A stretch of DNA of 10,993 nt, from NCBI GenBank assembly GCA_934486735.1, contig CAKSQL010000047.1, forward strand, positions 1 to 10,993, written 5' to 3'. The notes beneath the pieces were generated by a model, which was not told where the DNA came from, did no database searches, and saw only the letters and a program-made list of their open reading frames with translations. Both the position numbers and the translations under genes were made by a program. Positions 1-7,745 of the stretch are shown piece by piece. Within the stretch, counting starts at the first letter, position 1. Each line of letters opens with the position of its first letter. Origin of the DNA: an uncultured Clostridia bacterium (GTDB lineage Bacteria > Bacillota > Clostridia > UBA1381).

Positions 1-264
1 TTTAGGTAACGCCACTGCTTCGTACGGGGGTACTTCAAGCTTTTGAAAACGGTGAGATGGGCGATTTTATTCAGACTGTAAGTCTGAAAAAAAACCGTTC
101 AGATTGCCGTTTGAAAAAGCGATTGCGCCCGAGTCCAAATTTTCAATTTGGCAACGAGTGCCATGCAACAGCGTTCTAAATCTTTGATTTAGGTAACGCC
201 ACTGCTTCGTACGGGGGTACTTCAAGCTTTTGAAAACGGTGAGATGGGCGATTTTATTCAGACT
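1..264. repeat. Hairpin-rich tandem array, 187-bp period
   Basis: Bases 1-77 recur without mismatch at 188-264, so the unit is 187 bp and at least 1.4 copies are present; the array probably continues beyond the window edge. The last copy ends at 264, just downstream of the fabH-like stop codon. Three short perfect hairpins with 3-base loops are visible: arms 70-77/81-88, arms 135-141/145-151, and arms 176-182/186-192. The last is extended by a second stem (171-175 with 195-199) across a 2-base bulge. No hairpin is followed by a T-run on its own strand, so they do not look like plain intrinsic terminators. The minus strand is open across the unit in one frame, but no start codon with a ribosome site is seen. 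I read it as non-coding repeat DNA. Confidence 0.85.
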
Positions 265-280
265 TATCCATTCCTTTCAT

Positions 281-1234
281 TTACCACTCAACTAAACATG
301 CCGCACTGGAAAGTCCGCCGCCGAACGCTGTCAGAACAACCTTGTCTCCCTTTTTGAGCAAGCCTTTTCTGTTCATCTCATCAAGCGCAATCGGTATGCT
401 CGCCGAGGATGTGTTTCCGTAATGCTCTATATTTGTGTAGAATTTTTCCTGCGGCATTCCGAGTCTTTTTGCCGCAAAATCTATGATACGCAAGTTCGCC
501 TGGTGCGGAACAACCCATGCCACCTCTGACTTATCGACCCCTGCGTCGGCAAGAACCTTTTCGACATCGTGGCACATAACGCGGACGGCAAACTTAAATG
601 TCTCCTGACCTTTCATATTGATAACCGGCTTTTCCTCCTCGGCTGTTGAAAAGGGCGATGTTCCCGAGTATGTCGGAACTTTTATCACATCGTCGCCGCC
701 CTCGGTATGCAAAAATGACGAAATGTACGAATCGCCCTCGCCAAGAACCGCCGCACCTGCTCCGTCTCCGAATATAACACAGGTCGAGCGATCGCTCCAG
801 TCTATAATTTTACTCAGCTGCTCCGCTCCGACAAGCAGCACCTTTTTGACTTTTTTTCTTGCAAAATAGCCTGCCGCCGTTTCGAGCAAAAACACAAATG
901 ATGCACACGCTGCGCTTATGTCATACGCCGGGCAGGACGCGCCTATCCTCGCTTGCACCATCGCCGCGAGCGACGGCGCTGCGTACGGTCCGGAAATTGT
1001 TGCGACCAAAATCAAATCAAGCTCCTCCGGCTTTACTCCTGCCGATTCGAGTGCTTTTTCTGCCGCTTCCGCGCCCAAATCTATTGCATTTTCGCTTGTA
1101 CAAACCCGTCTTTGAGCCACTCCTACTCTCTTTTTTATCCACTCGTCCGATGTCTCCACCATCTTGGAAAGATCATTGTTTGTAACTATTCTATCCGGGA
1201 CCGCGCTGCCCGTTCCAAGTATGCTAAAACACAT
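281..1234 (-). CDS. fabH: Beta-ketoacyl-ACP synthase III (KAS III, FabH family)
   Basis: The 317-residue protein has the normal length for KAS III, which condenses an acyl-CoA primer with malonyl-ACP to start type II fatty acid synthesis in the cytosol. The catalytic triad is complete: Cys110 (in DISAACASF), His244 (in VPHQANLRII) and Asn274 (in HYGNTSS). The CoA-contact residues Trp32 and Arg36 and the FGDGAGA loop (155-161) are kept. Several usually conserved positions differ. Ser112 replaces the Gly two residues after the catalytic Cys, Val37 replaces Thr, the C-terminal GGG is followed by LSSAA rather than a TWG-type motif, and Ala86 aligns with Phe87 of the E. coli enzyme. The start is supported by AAAGGAAG 8 bases upstream of ATG. 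No other fab genes are in view. KAS III fold is near certain; a housekeeping FabH role is only likely. Confidence 0.9.
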   Translation of the reverse strand: MCFSILGTGSAVPDRIVTNNDLSKMVETSDEWIKKRVGVAQRRVCTSENAIDLGAEAAEKALESAGVKPEELDLILVATISGPYAAPSLAAMVQARIGASCPAYDISAACASFVFLLETAAGYFARKKVKKVLLVGAEQLSKIIDWSDRSTCVIFGDGAGAAVLGEGDSYISSFLHTEGGDDVIKVPTYSGTSPFSTAEEEKPVINMKGQETFKFAVRVMCHDVEKVLADAGVDKSEVAWVVPHQANLRIIDFAAKRLGMPQEKFYTNIEHYGNTSSASIPIALDEMNRKGLLKKGDKVVLTAFGGGLSSAACLVEW

Positions 1235-1281
1235 ATTATCATCTTCCTTTCAAGCAATTTTCTGCTGCAAAATCAAGTATA

Positions 1282-1290
1282 ATTATACCA
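1282..1290 (-). promoter_or_regulatory. Extended -10 promoter of the fabH-like gene
   Basis: The minus strand reads TGGTATAAT, an extended -10 element, 48 bases upstream of the fabH-like start codon. No good -35 is found at 16-18 bp, which is usual for extended -10 promoters. The box lies in a perfect 12-bp palindrome (GTATAATTATAC, 1277-1288), so a TATAAT also reads on the plus strand at 1278-1283. Confidence 0.55.
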
Positions 1291-1364
1291 TATATTTTTG
1301 AACATTTCGTTAATTTACCTCCTTTGTCCGAGTTTTTGTGCAGGACAGTTTTGTGACAGCCCGA

Positions 1365-1394
1365 TTCACAGCCGCGGCTCTTTTTGCATATAAT
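1365..1394 (+). promoter_or_regulatory. Sigma-A-type promoter of the DUF3343/desulfurase operon
   Basis: TTCACA (1365-1370) and TATAAT (1389-1394) are 18 bp apart and lie 44 bases upstream of the DUF3343 start codon. They match the housekeeping consensus at 5/6 and 6/6 positions. A ribosome site AAAGGA follows at 1421-1426. Confidence 0.6.
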
Positions 1395-1437
1395 GCATTA
1401 ACAGCATGATTATAATTCCGAAAGGATTGATAAAAAA

Positions 1438-1704
1438 ATGACAACCGATTTATTGGCAGTTATAGGCCCTGTCACAACAGCGGCAAGGTTTGAAAAGAAA
1501 ATAAATGCGCAAAGCCGCATATCCACAAGGATTATACACACGCCCGATACGCTTTCAAGCGGCGGATGCTCGTATTCGATTAAAACAAAGGCTGAAAATT
1601 TTCCTATTGTTCTCGAGATTGCAAATCAATATAAAATAAAGGTGAAAGGCTATTATCTGTGTGATATCATAGACGGAAAAGAGGTATATCATGTTATATC
1701 TTGA
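1438..1704 (+). CDS. DUF3343 protein, putative Se/S carrier-like
   Basis: This 88-residue protein has the hallmark of the DUF3343 family: a short alpha/beta protein with an HTP...LSSGGCSYS segment (residues 34-47) whose Cys44 sits in a glycine turn. Family members are annotated as putative selenium/sulfur carriers, in which the cysteine would hold a persulfide or selenide. This is family-level knowledge, not shown here. The start is preceded by AAAGGA at 1421-1426 with an 11-base gap. The end overlaps the following cysteine desulfurase gene by 14 bases, so the two are co-transcribed and probably translationally coupled. A desulfurase feeding chalcogen to this cysteine is the obvious inference. 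No membrane segment or signal peptide is present. Confidence 0.85.
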   Translation: MTTDLLAVIGPVTTAARFEKKINAQSRISTRIIHTPDTLSSGGCSYSIKTKAENFPIVLEIANQYKIKVKGYYLCDIIDGKEVYHVIS

Positions 1705-2824
1705 CAACGCCGCAACATCGTTTGAAAAGCCGAAATGCTTTTACCGCGCCATGAACAAGTACACGCGCAAATTCAGCGTAAATGCAGGCAGAGGCGGACA
1801 CCGTTTCAGTATAGCCGGTGCGAACGGAATCGGCGAAACGGCGGAAAAGCTATGTACTCTTTTCGGCATATCCAACCCCGACAGAATTGCTTTTTCGCAA
1901 AATGCCACTCTTTCCCTGAATCTTGCAATAGGCGGAGTTTTGAAAAACGGGGGGCATGCGGTCATTACGCAGATGGAGCACAACAGCGTTCTGCGCCCTG
2001 TGCATGGCTACGGAAATTACAGCGTTGTCAAAGCGGACAAATTTGGAAGAATCGACCCCGATGACGTCCGCGCGGCAATCCGTCCCGACACAAGGCTTGT
2101 TATCTCCACGCACGCGTCAAACGTGTGCGGCACTGTCGAGCCGGTCGCAAAAATAGCTGCCGCCGCGCACGAAGCAGGCGCATTATTTTTGCTTGACGCG
2201 GCACAGACTGCCGGATGCAAGCCGATTAACATTCCCGAAATCGGGGCGGATATGCTTGCATTTTCCGCACACAAGGGACTTTTGGGTCCGCTCGGTCTGG
2301 GCGGACTTTATGTAAATGAGAGCGTGGAGCTTGAGCCGATTATATCGGGCGGAACAGGCTCTTTTTCGCAGCTTGCCGAGCAGCCGCGCCACATGCCCGA
2401 TATGCTCCAGGCAGGCACGCAGAACACCCCTGCAATAATGGCATTGGGCGCATGCGTGGACTATATTTTAAAAATCACTCCGTCCGCCTTTGCCGAAAAG
2501 CAAAAAGCGCTTGCCTATATGCTGATTGAACGGCTTATGAACATGAACGGAGTGACTGTCTATGGAATAACCTCGCCGGGCATGGGCGACAGAAACGGAA
2601 CGGTTTTGTTTAACATAGACGGATTCGAAAGCGGTACACTCTGCGAAATTTTAAACGATGAATTCAAAATCGCCGCGCGCGGCGGATGGCACTGTGCATA
2701 TCCGGCGCATTGCGCTCTCGGCAGTGAAAAAAGCGGAGGTCTGAGAGTGAGTTTCGGCGCGTTTTCGAATAAAAAAAGCGTCGGGACATTGGCTGACGCT
2801 GTGTACAAAATATGCAAAAAATAA
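1691..2824 (+). CDS. Cysteine desulfurase family protein (class V aminotransferase, EF2568-like)
   Basis: The 377-residue PLP enzyme starts with the typical MLYLDNAATSFEKP. Visible active-site features are His97 (in MEHNSVLRP), Asp169 and Gln172 (DAAQTAG), the PLP lysine Lys195 (SAHKGLLGPLG) and Cys335 in a short RGGWHCAYPAH loop. The loop cysteine marks it as a desulfurase or selenocysteine-lyase type that removes S or Se from (seleno)cysteine as enzyme-bound persulfide. The RGG-x-HCA-x-x-AH form resembles the TIGR01977/EF2568 subgroup rather than IscS, NifS or SufS. Family members often occur near selenium-metabolism genes, but none is seen here apart from the DUF3343 partner. AGAGG lies 6 bases upstream of ATG, inside the DUF3343 frame. 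The true substrate (Cys or Sec) cannot be decided from sequence. Confidence 0.9.
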   Translation: MLYLDNAATSFEKPKCFYRAMNKYTRKFSVNAGRGGHRFSIAGANGIGETAEKLCTLFGISNPDRIAFSQNATLSLNLAIGGVLKNGGHAVITQMEHNSVLRPVHGYGNYSVVKADKFGRIDPDDVRAAIRPDTRLVISTHASNVCGTVEPVAKIAAAAHEAGALFLLDAAQTAGCKPINIPEIGADMLAFSAHKGLLGPLGLGGLYVNESVELEPIISGGTGSFSQLAEQPRHMPDMLQAGTQNTPAIMALGACVDYILKITPSAFAEKQKALAYMLIERLMNMNGVTVYGITSPGMGDRNGTVLFNIDGFESGTLCEILNDEFKIAARGGWHCAYPAHCALGSEKSGGLRVSFGAFSNKKSVGTLADAVYKICKK

Positions 2825-2903
2825 AAAACTTTTTCGTCCCCTATGGACATAAGAATAAAATAACAGCTTTGAAATATGTTTTATTGCATAAATCGCAATT
2901 TTC

Positions 2904-2942
2904 TATATAATAAAATGAATCCGCATTTTTTGCGGATTCATT
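2904..2942 (-). terminator. Intrinsic terminator between converging genes
   Basis: A perfect 12-bp stem (2914-2925 with 2931-2942) has a 5-base T loop. On the minus strand it begins 10 bases after the SLH gene stop and is followed by TTTTATTATA, a good terminator for that gene. On the plus strand it lies about 90 bases after the desulfurase stop, but the T-rich tail there is weak, so bidirectional use is possible but less sure. Confidence 0.8.
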
Positions 2943-2951
2943 AATTTCAGA

Positions 2952-5900
2952 TTATCTTGACAAAATTACAAACACATCGGTTGCTTCGCCGTCTACAACC
3001 TTAGCAAATGCAAAGTTTGCGCCGTCTCTCACCCCGTCATTGCTCCATGGAATAAATTCCCGATCGTTATACATAAACAAATTAGGTATTGCAGCCGCGA
3101 CAATCAAGCCTGCCGCTCCGACCTTAAGCTGTCTTGTATAATTTTCTATCGAGTAATCCCAAACATATACATTTGTCTTATCGGTGATTTCTATATCCAT
3201 TGCCATACCTCTTCCGCCGGTTTGGGACAAATCGGTGTACAGACCTGTATATGACACATCATTGCCCCTGTCATCCGTAACCGACATATTCGACGCGTTT
3301 CCGATTGAGCCAAGTGTAAAGTAACGCGGCTTTTTGCTCAAAATCGGTCCGCACACAAGGCGTGTAACAGGCTTTGAATAGTCAACAGAACCGTTGTCGT
3401 CATGCATACTCCACGATGTTGTCCAGTTCTTAGCATAGGCGGTGCTTATATTCAGCGGATTCTCGCTTAATATATTTTGTGCCGCTTTGTTATAGCTCTC
3501 ATCCAAGCCAAGCGCGGAAGCCGTTACCAGTACATTAATTACACTGATGTTGTCATTATTATCCTTTACAAATACAATTATATCGCCTTTTTGTAAATTC
3601 AGTACATCTTTATAAGAACCGCCGGACGCACCACATACCTCTGCATCTTCGTTTACAACAAATTCAGTTTCTGCGCCGTTATACAGGGCTTTGAGCTTAT
3701 AGATATAATCGCCGTCTGTATTTATCGCCTGCTGCGGCTGCTTTGTAACCACCGCGAAATGTGTCTTGCTGTTGTAATATTCGCCACCGCTTGTGACGAT
3801 TATATACGGATATGCTCCGTTTTCATTTTTTTCGCCGTAGGCATAAACGGTATAATTGCTTTCCTCCTGAAAGTTCTTCAGCGATCCCATGGACAAATCA
3901 TTATATGTCGGGATTCTGCCGCTGAGAAGAGTCTCGGTATAAACAATCGCATCAATAACCTTTGTATTTTCGTCTATCCTAATTGTGCCTATCTTATTGG
4001 TATTCGGATTAAATTCGGAATCTGTCACATTAGATTCTATCGGCACAAGCTCAAGCGATATAATTCTGCCTGTCTCGCTGCCCAATCTATACTTTATAAC
4101 ACAATTTTCTATCGGATTTTTCGCTCCGCTTTCCCCGTTTGTATAAACAAGCTTCTTTATTTGAGTATCAACATCCGAGTGTTTATATGTTGTACCGTCT
4201 ATTGTAAGTCTCACCCTGCTTGTATCAACCTCTGCGTCAAGCGTTATGCCGTCCATATTATAAAGCCTTGCCTTGTAGTAATCATCCGCAGATGACTTTG
4301 TGTATCTATCGATTATTGCATACTGCTGCTCCATTGGCTCATCAGGGATATCCAAATCCGCACTGCCGTCCGTAACAATCATAAACGGAAACGCATTATT
4401 GTTGTCCGGCTCGCCGTAGAAGTAAGCGGTATAGGTTTCATTATCGGTGAATGCCGCCGCTTTTGTGAATGCTGCCGGCGAATACATTCCATCAACTATT
4501 ATTGTATTCGATCCGATTGCATAATCACCCAGCTTGCCGCCTGCAAAGACTGCATTTGCAGCAGCCGCCTGCGGTTTCACGATATTGATTTCGGAAACAA
4601 TCCTATTATCCTTAACATTGGTCACAAAGCTGATTACTCTGTTTTGAATCGGGTTTTTCGCTCCGCTTTCTCCGTTTGCATATACAAGCTTTTTAAGCGC
4701 GGCGCCAACCCCGTCTCGTCTATATGTTCCTTTTTCAAGAATCACCGTTCCGCTTTCGCTGCATATATCCTCCGGCACAATCAAATCCGCCCTGCTTGTG
4801 TCGACTTCAATTTTCTCGCTTGTACCGTCAGCCTTGCAGAGTGTCGCTCTGTAATAATCATCAGCAGATGACTTTGTATATCCGTCTATCAGAGCATACT
4901 GACGTGCGCTGAGCACCGGTTCCTGTTCCCTTGGGTCGGACGTAAGAGCTGTCCCGGCACCGGTAACTATAACAAACGGATATGTGCCGCTGCTGCTTCT
5001 GTCACCGTATGCAAATGCACTGTACTCGGCGTCATTCGTAAACTGCGACAGCGATGCCGCGGACAGCAGCGAATCGCCCGCGATTGATCCGCTTGCCATT
5101 TCATCGACATAATAGCTTGCATCAATAATCTTTGTATTGCTGTCCATAACCACATTTCCGATCGAGTTTTTCGATGATTTATACGGCTCATCCATTGCGC
5201 TGCGCTCTATATAGGCTATTTCAAGCGATGTGATTCTGCCGCTTGAAGAAGGAACCTTGTACTTAACCACACGGTTCTGAATCGGAGTTTTTGCTCCGCT
5301 TTCTCCGTTCTCATACACAAGCTTCTTCATTTGAGAATCTACATCACCATTTTTGTATGTTGTACCATTGATTGTGAGCGTCACCTTGCTTGTGTCTACC
5401 TCTGCCGAGAACGACGTGCCGTCCGCCTTATAAAGCGTTGCCTTGTAATAATCATCGGCTGACGATTTTGTATATCTGTCCAATATTGCATAATTTACAT
5501 TTGTTGTCGGCTCATAATCAAAGACTCTTCCGAATGTGTCAAGATAGAACTTATAGTCATCACCGATTCTAATTTCTCCGCTTATATCTCCGTAATTTTG
5601 AACCGTTTTATATAATTGTCCGTTTATTCCCACAGTCTCGGTCTCATCGTCCAAAGATGTGCACATTCCCGAAATCACATCCCGCGACACACGGATATCG
5701 TAAAATTCCGAATAGGGCAATCCGCTTGCAACATCATACGCTATCGAAATAACATCGCCCGGCTTCAAAGTCTCCAAAGCCGCTGCCGCTCCGTCAATAA
5801 CGCAATTGACATCTTCATTAATCGTTATCGACATCTGGCCATCATTGTTATAAGCCGTATCGAACACAATACGTCCGCTTTCCGCCGACACATTGCCGAC

Positions 5901-7511
5901 TTTTGCCGTCGCATAGTAGTTTACAAATATGACATCATACATTCCGTCCGCATTACGATTCAGCGAATATCTGTCCAAAAGCTCAATATCACCGCTGTTA
6001 TTATTTACAACATACCTTTCAAAATTGCTTCGGTTAGACGGAACTTCAACACCGTTTACATATAATGCAAAATCGGGATCTAAATTATATCGTGTCGATT
6101 TTTCAGACTCGGCAGTGTCATAAAATTTTATATACGGTCTGTTACTCGCATAAGAACCAAACACGGTGTCGTTGAATTTATAATCTTCTTCGTCCATCAA
6201 ATCAGCCGACAAGACCGCAGTACAATTCTTGTCGGAGGGCTTGTACTCGATAATTTTCGACCCGTTATCCGTCACTTGTATTATAGCGGATGCATATCGG
6301 AAAAGGTCTTCGTCGTCTACCGCACCGTCCGAATACACGCTTTCAACTGCTGTGAGTGCATTTCCGTAGCTGTCGCAACTGCCCTTATTTATAACTACAC
6401 TGTTATCATCATAATTTTTTGTATATTCAATTGTAAATTGTACTTCATCCTTATCATTGATTGCAGAACTTGTTTTGTATGTATTCGAAACATATCCCTC
6501 AACATAATAAGCCTTATGCTGCTTTGTCATCCACGTTTCATACTTTCTTCCGCTGCTGCCGTCCTGCATTTCGTAGACAGGGTAACATTTTCCGTTGTCA
6601 TCCGTGATTACACCGGTCGTCTCAACAATAGGCGAAAGCGCCGAATTATATATCATCTGCGCCGCATCTGCCTTTGTTACGCAGCTGTTCAGAGTCAGGC
6701 GCACGCCCTCCATGATTCCGACATCGTCTGCTCTTTCAAGATAGCCGATAGGCCAGCCGCCCTCCGCCTCGGCAAACGGGTGATATCCGAGAGCCTCTAC
6801 CATCATTTTTATAAATTCGCCGTATGTAATATAATCGTCCGGTCTGAATTTGCCATCGTCGGCTGTCAGATATCCGCGCTGATTGCAATAGTTTGCAATT
6901 CCGCAAAGCTCGCTTCCGATTTCAACATCGCTCAATCCCGTCTCATTCTTAAGAGTTTCGGCAACTTTCTGACGTCCGAGCATTGCAACCGACATTTTTG
7001 CAGCTTCGCCGCGCGTTATGGTATTGCTTGCTCCGCCGGATGTCATTATTCCGAGTTTGTTGGCAAAGCCTATGCATCTTGTTGATGCCGTACCGCCACC
7101 TCCGCCGCTGCCGGTATTGGCGCTTTGATTTTGCTTTTGTCCAATCTCGGTTATCTCTGCCTTTTCAGCAACAGGAGTCATTCCCGTTTCGGAATCCCAA
7201 AGAAAAACCCTTGCCTCTTTTACATTCCTGTCCGGAATCTGTACATATCTTCTCAAACGCTCGACGTCTGCCGATACCGACTCGGTAACAGCCGCTATGA
7301 GCCTGTTCTCCGCATCATAAAATCCTATCACCGCCGAAGCCTTGTCCGCTGCGGCACCGTTTGCGGATACATCTGCCGACACCTCGTAAATGTCGCTGTC
7401 CTGCCAAAGCTGCGCGCTGCCTATATTATAGGAATACCCCTCCGCATAAGCCGACGGAAATATCCCGACAAGCATTGCCGCCGTCAGAATCAGTCCCAAA
7501 AACCTTTTCAC
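2952..7511 (-). CDS. Large secreted S-layer-homology (SLH) domain protein with internal repeats
   Basis: The 1519-residue protein starts with a signal peptide: MKR, a hydrophobic core at about 4-18 and a likely cut after SAYA at residue 23. A ~100-residue beta-rich domain follows, with an ARVFLWDSETGMTPV ending often seen in clostridial surface proteins. A Gly-rich linker (134-140) leads to three SLH motifs at about 145-190, 192-241 and 243-297 (for example TRGEAAKMSVAMLG and FRPDDYITYGEFIKMMVEALGY). SLH motifs bind pyruvylated or other secondary wall polymers, so the protein is probably held on the cell surface. Residues ~300-670 are beta-rich and unassigned. Residues 674 to ~1330 hold four copies of a ~190-residue unit, and the tail is not recognised. 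No catalytic motif, transmembrane anchor or LPXTG signal is seen. The role is structural or adhesive by inference only. Confidence 0.9.
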   Translation of the reverse strand: MKRFLGLILTAAMLVGIFPSAYAEGYSYNIGSAQLWQDSDIYEVSADVSANGAAADKASAVIGFYDAENRLIAAVTESVSADVERLRRYVQIPDRNVKEARVFLWDSETGMTPVAEKAEITEIGQKQNQSANTGSGGGGGTASTRCIGFANKLGIMTSGGASNTITRGEAAKMSVAMLGRQKVAETLKNETGLSDVEIGSELCGIANYCNQRGYLTADDGKFRPDDYITYGEFIKMMVEALGYHPFAEAEGGWPIGYLERADDVGIMEGVRLTLNSCVTKADAAQMIYNSALSPIVETTGVITDDNGKCYPVYEMQDGSSGRKYETWMTKQHKAYYVEGYVSNTYKTSSAINDKDEVQFTIEYTKNYDDNSVVINKGSCDSYGNALTAVESVYSDGAVDDEDLFRYASAIIQVTDNGSKIIEYKPSDKNCTAVLSADLMDEEDYKFNDTVFGSYASNRPYIKFYDTAESEKSTRYNLDPDFALYVNGVEVPSNRSNFERYVVNNNSGDIELLDRYSLNRNADGMYDVIFVNYYATAKVGNVSAESGRIVFDTAYNNDGQMSITINEDVNCVIDGAAAALETLKPGDVISIAYDVASGLPYSEFYDIRVSRDVISGMCTSLDDETETVGINGQLYKTVQNYGDISGEIRIGDDYKFYLDTFGRVFDYEPTTNVNYAILDRYTKSSADDYYKATLYKADGTSFSAEVDTSKVTLTINGTTYKNGDVDSQMKKLVYENGESGAKTPIQNRVVKYKVPSSSGRITSLEIAYIERSAMDEPYKSSKNSIGNVVMDSNTKIIDASYYVDEMASGSIAGDSLLSAASLSQFTNDAEYSAFAYGDRSSSGTYPFVIVTGAGTALTSDPREQEPVLSARQYALIDGYTKSSADDYYRATLCKADGTSEKIEVDTSRADLIVPEDICSESGTVILEKGTYRRDGVGAALKKLVYANGESGAKNPIQNRVISFVTNVKDNRIVSEINIVKPQAAAANAVFAGGKLGDYAIGSNTIIVDGMYSPAAFTKAAAFTDNETYTAYFYGEPDNNNAFPFMIVTDGSADLDIPDEPMEQQYAIIDRYTKSSADDYYKARLYNMDGITLDAEVDTSRVRLTIDGTTYKHSDVDTQIKKLVYTNGESGAKNPIENCVIKYRLGSETGRIISLELVPIESNVTDSEFNPNTNKIGTIRIDENTKVIDAIVYTETLLSGRIPTYNDLSMGSLKNFQEESNYTVYAYGEKNENGAYPYIIVTSGGEYYNSKTHFAVVTKQPQQAINTDGDYIYKLKALYNGAETEFVVNEDAEVCGASGGSYKDVLNLQKGDIIVFVKDNNDNISVINVLVTASALGLDESYNKAAQNILSENPLNISTAYAKNWTTSWSMHDDNGSVDYSKPVTRLVCGPILSKKPRYFTLGSIGNASNMSVTDDRGNDVSYTGLYTDLSQTGGRGMAMDIEITDKTNVYVWDYSIENYTRQLKVGAAGLIVAAAIPNLFMYNDREFIPWSNDGVRDGANFAFAKVVDGEATDVFVILSR
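3522..5492 (-). repeat. Four-copy ~190-residue internal repeat of the SLH protein
   Basis: Units start at residues 674, 872 and 1064, with a degenerate fourth at 1252 (spacings 198, 192 and 188). The first three share YTKSSADDYY (followed by K or R), an EVDTS strand and LVY-x-NGESGAK-x-PI. Each ends in a segment of the type F...YGE/D...YPF(or I)-IVT. The fourth keeps the overall layout but not the signature words. The DNA of the shared words differs at many third codon positions between copies, so these are old duplications held by selection and not recent copy errors. Confidence 0.85.
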
Positions 7512-7520
7512 CTTAATATC

Positions 7521-7527
7521 ATCCTTT
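7521..7527 (-). promoter_or_regulatory. Ribosome binding site fixing the GTG start of the SLH gene
   Basis: The minus strand reads AAAGGAT, then nine bases, then GTG at 7511-7509, followed directly by the signal-peptide codons. The two nearby ATG codons on this strand run into stops within a few codons, so GTG is the only start that fits the signal peptide. Confidence 0.75.
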
Positions 7528-7568
7528 CATTTATTTTTATAGAGGTAAATGTAATTACTACATATATT

Positions 7569-7596
7569 ATTGTACCATACTCTCTGATTTTTTCAA
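7569..7596 (-). promoter_or_regulatory. Promoter of the SLH gene
   Basis: The minus strand carries TTGAAA (7596-7591), a 16-bp spacer and TACAAT (7574-7569), with TGG directly before the -10 giving an extended -10. It lies about 58 bases upstream of the GTG start. Its -35 is about 50 bp from the inverted repeat that precedes the divergent repressor gene. Confidence 0.65.
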
Positions 7597-7645
7597 TAGC
7601 TATATCTTTATTTTTCTAATTTTTGTTAATATTTCACAACTTTTC

Positions 7646-7686
7646 AGTATTAATATTTACTCAGATTCTGAGTAAATATTAATACT
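7646..7686. promoter_or_regulatory. Perfect 41-bp inverted repeat, operator O1 of the XRE repressor
   Basis: Arms 7646-7665 and 7667-7686 are exact reverse complements around a single centre base at 7666. The core is TACTCA-N5-TGAGTA (7658-7674). The dyad suits a dimeric helix-turn-helix repressor and lies about 60-100 bp upstream of the xre start, between divergent genes. No T-run follows, so it is not a terminator. Confidence 0.8.
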
Positions 7687-7699
7687 CAAAATCTGAGTA
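7683..7699. promoter_or_regulatory. Second operator copy O2
   Basis: The same dyad core TACTCA-N5-TGAGTA recurs with a different 5-base centre. Its centre (7691) is 25 bp from that of O1 (7666). It touches the likely -10 region of the xre gene: candidates are TATGAT at 7698-7703 and TATTAT at 7703-7708, neither with a convincing -35. Binding here would block RNA polymerase, which implies autorepression. Confidence 0.75.
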
Positions 7700-7745
7700 T
7701 GATATTATTTTATATGAGAGATAATAAAACAAAGGAAATAAAAAA

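Noticed and set aside
1..264. CRISPR array
   Set aside because: The repeated stretch is 77 bp or longer, far above CRISPR repeat size, only two copies are seen, and no cas genes are present.
1352..1370. TGTGA-N9-TCACA dyad overlapping the -35 of the DUF3343 operon
   Set aside because: It looks CRP-like, but the centre is 9 bases instead of 6 and the arms are only 5 bp, so chance is likely.
3759..7085. Plus-strand open frames of up to 269 codons inside the SLH gene
   Set aside because: They are antisense to a clear signal-peptide and SLH coding frame, have improbable Cys/Ile/Arg-rich composition, and show no ribosome sites that I could find.
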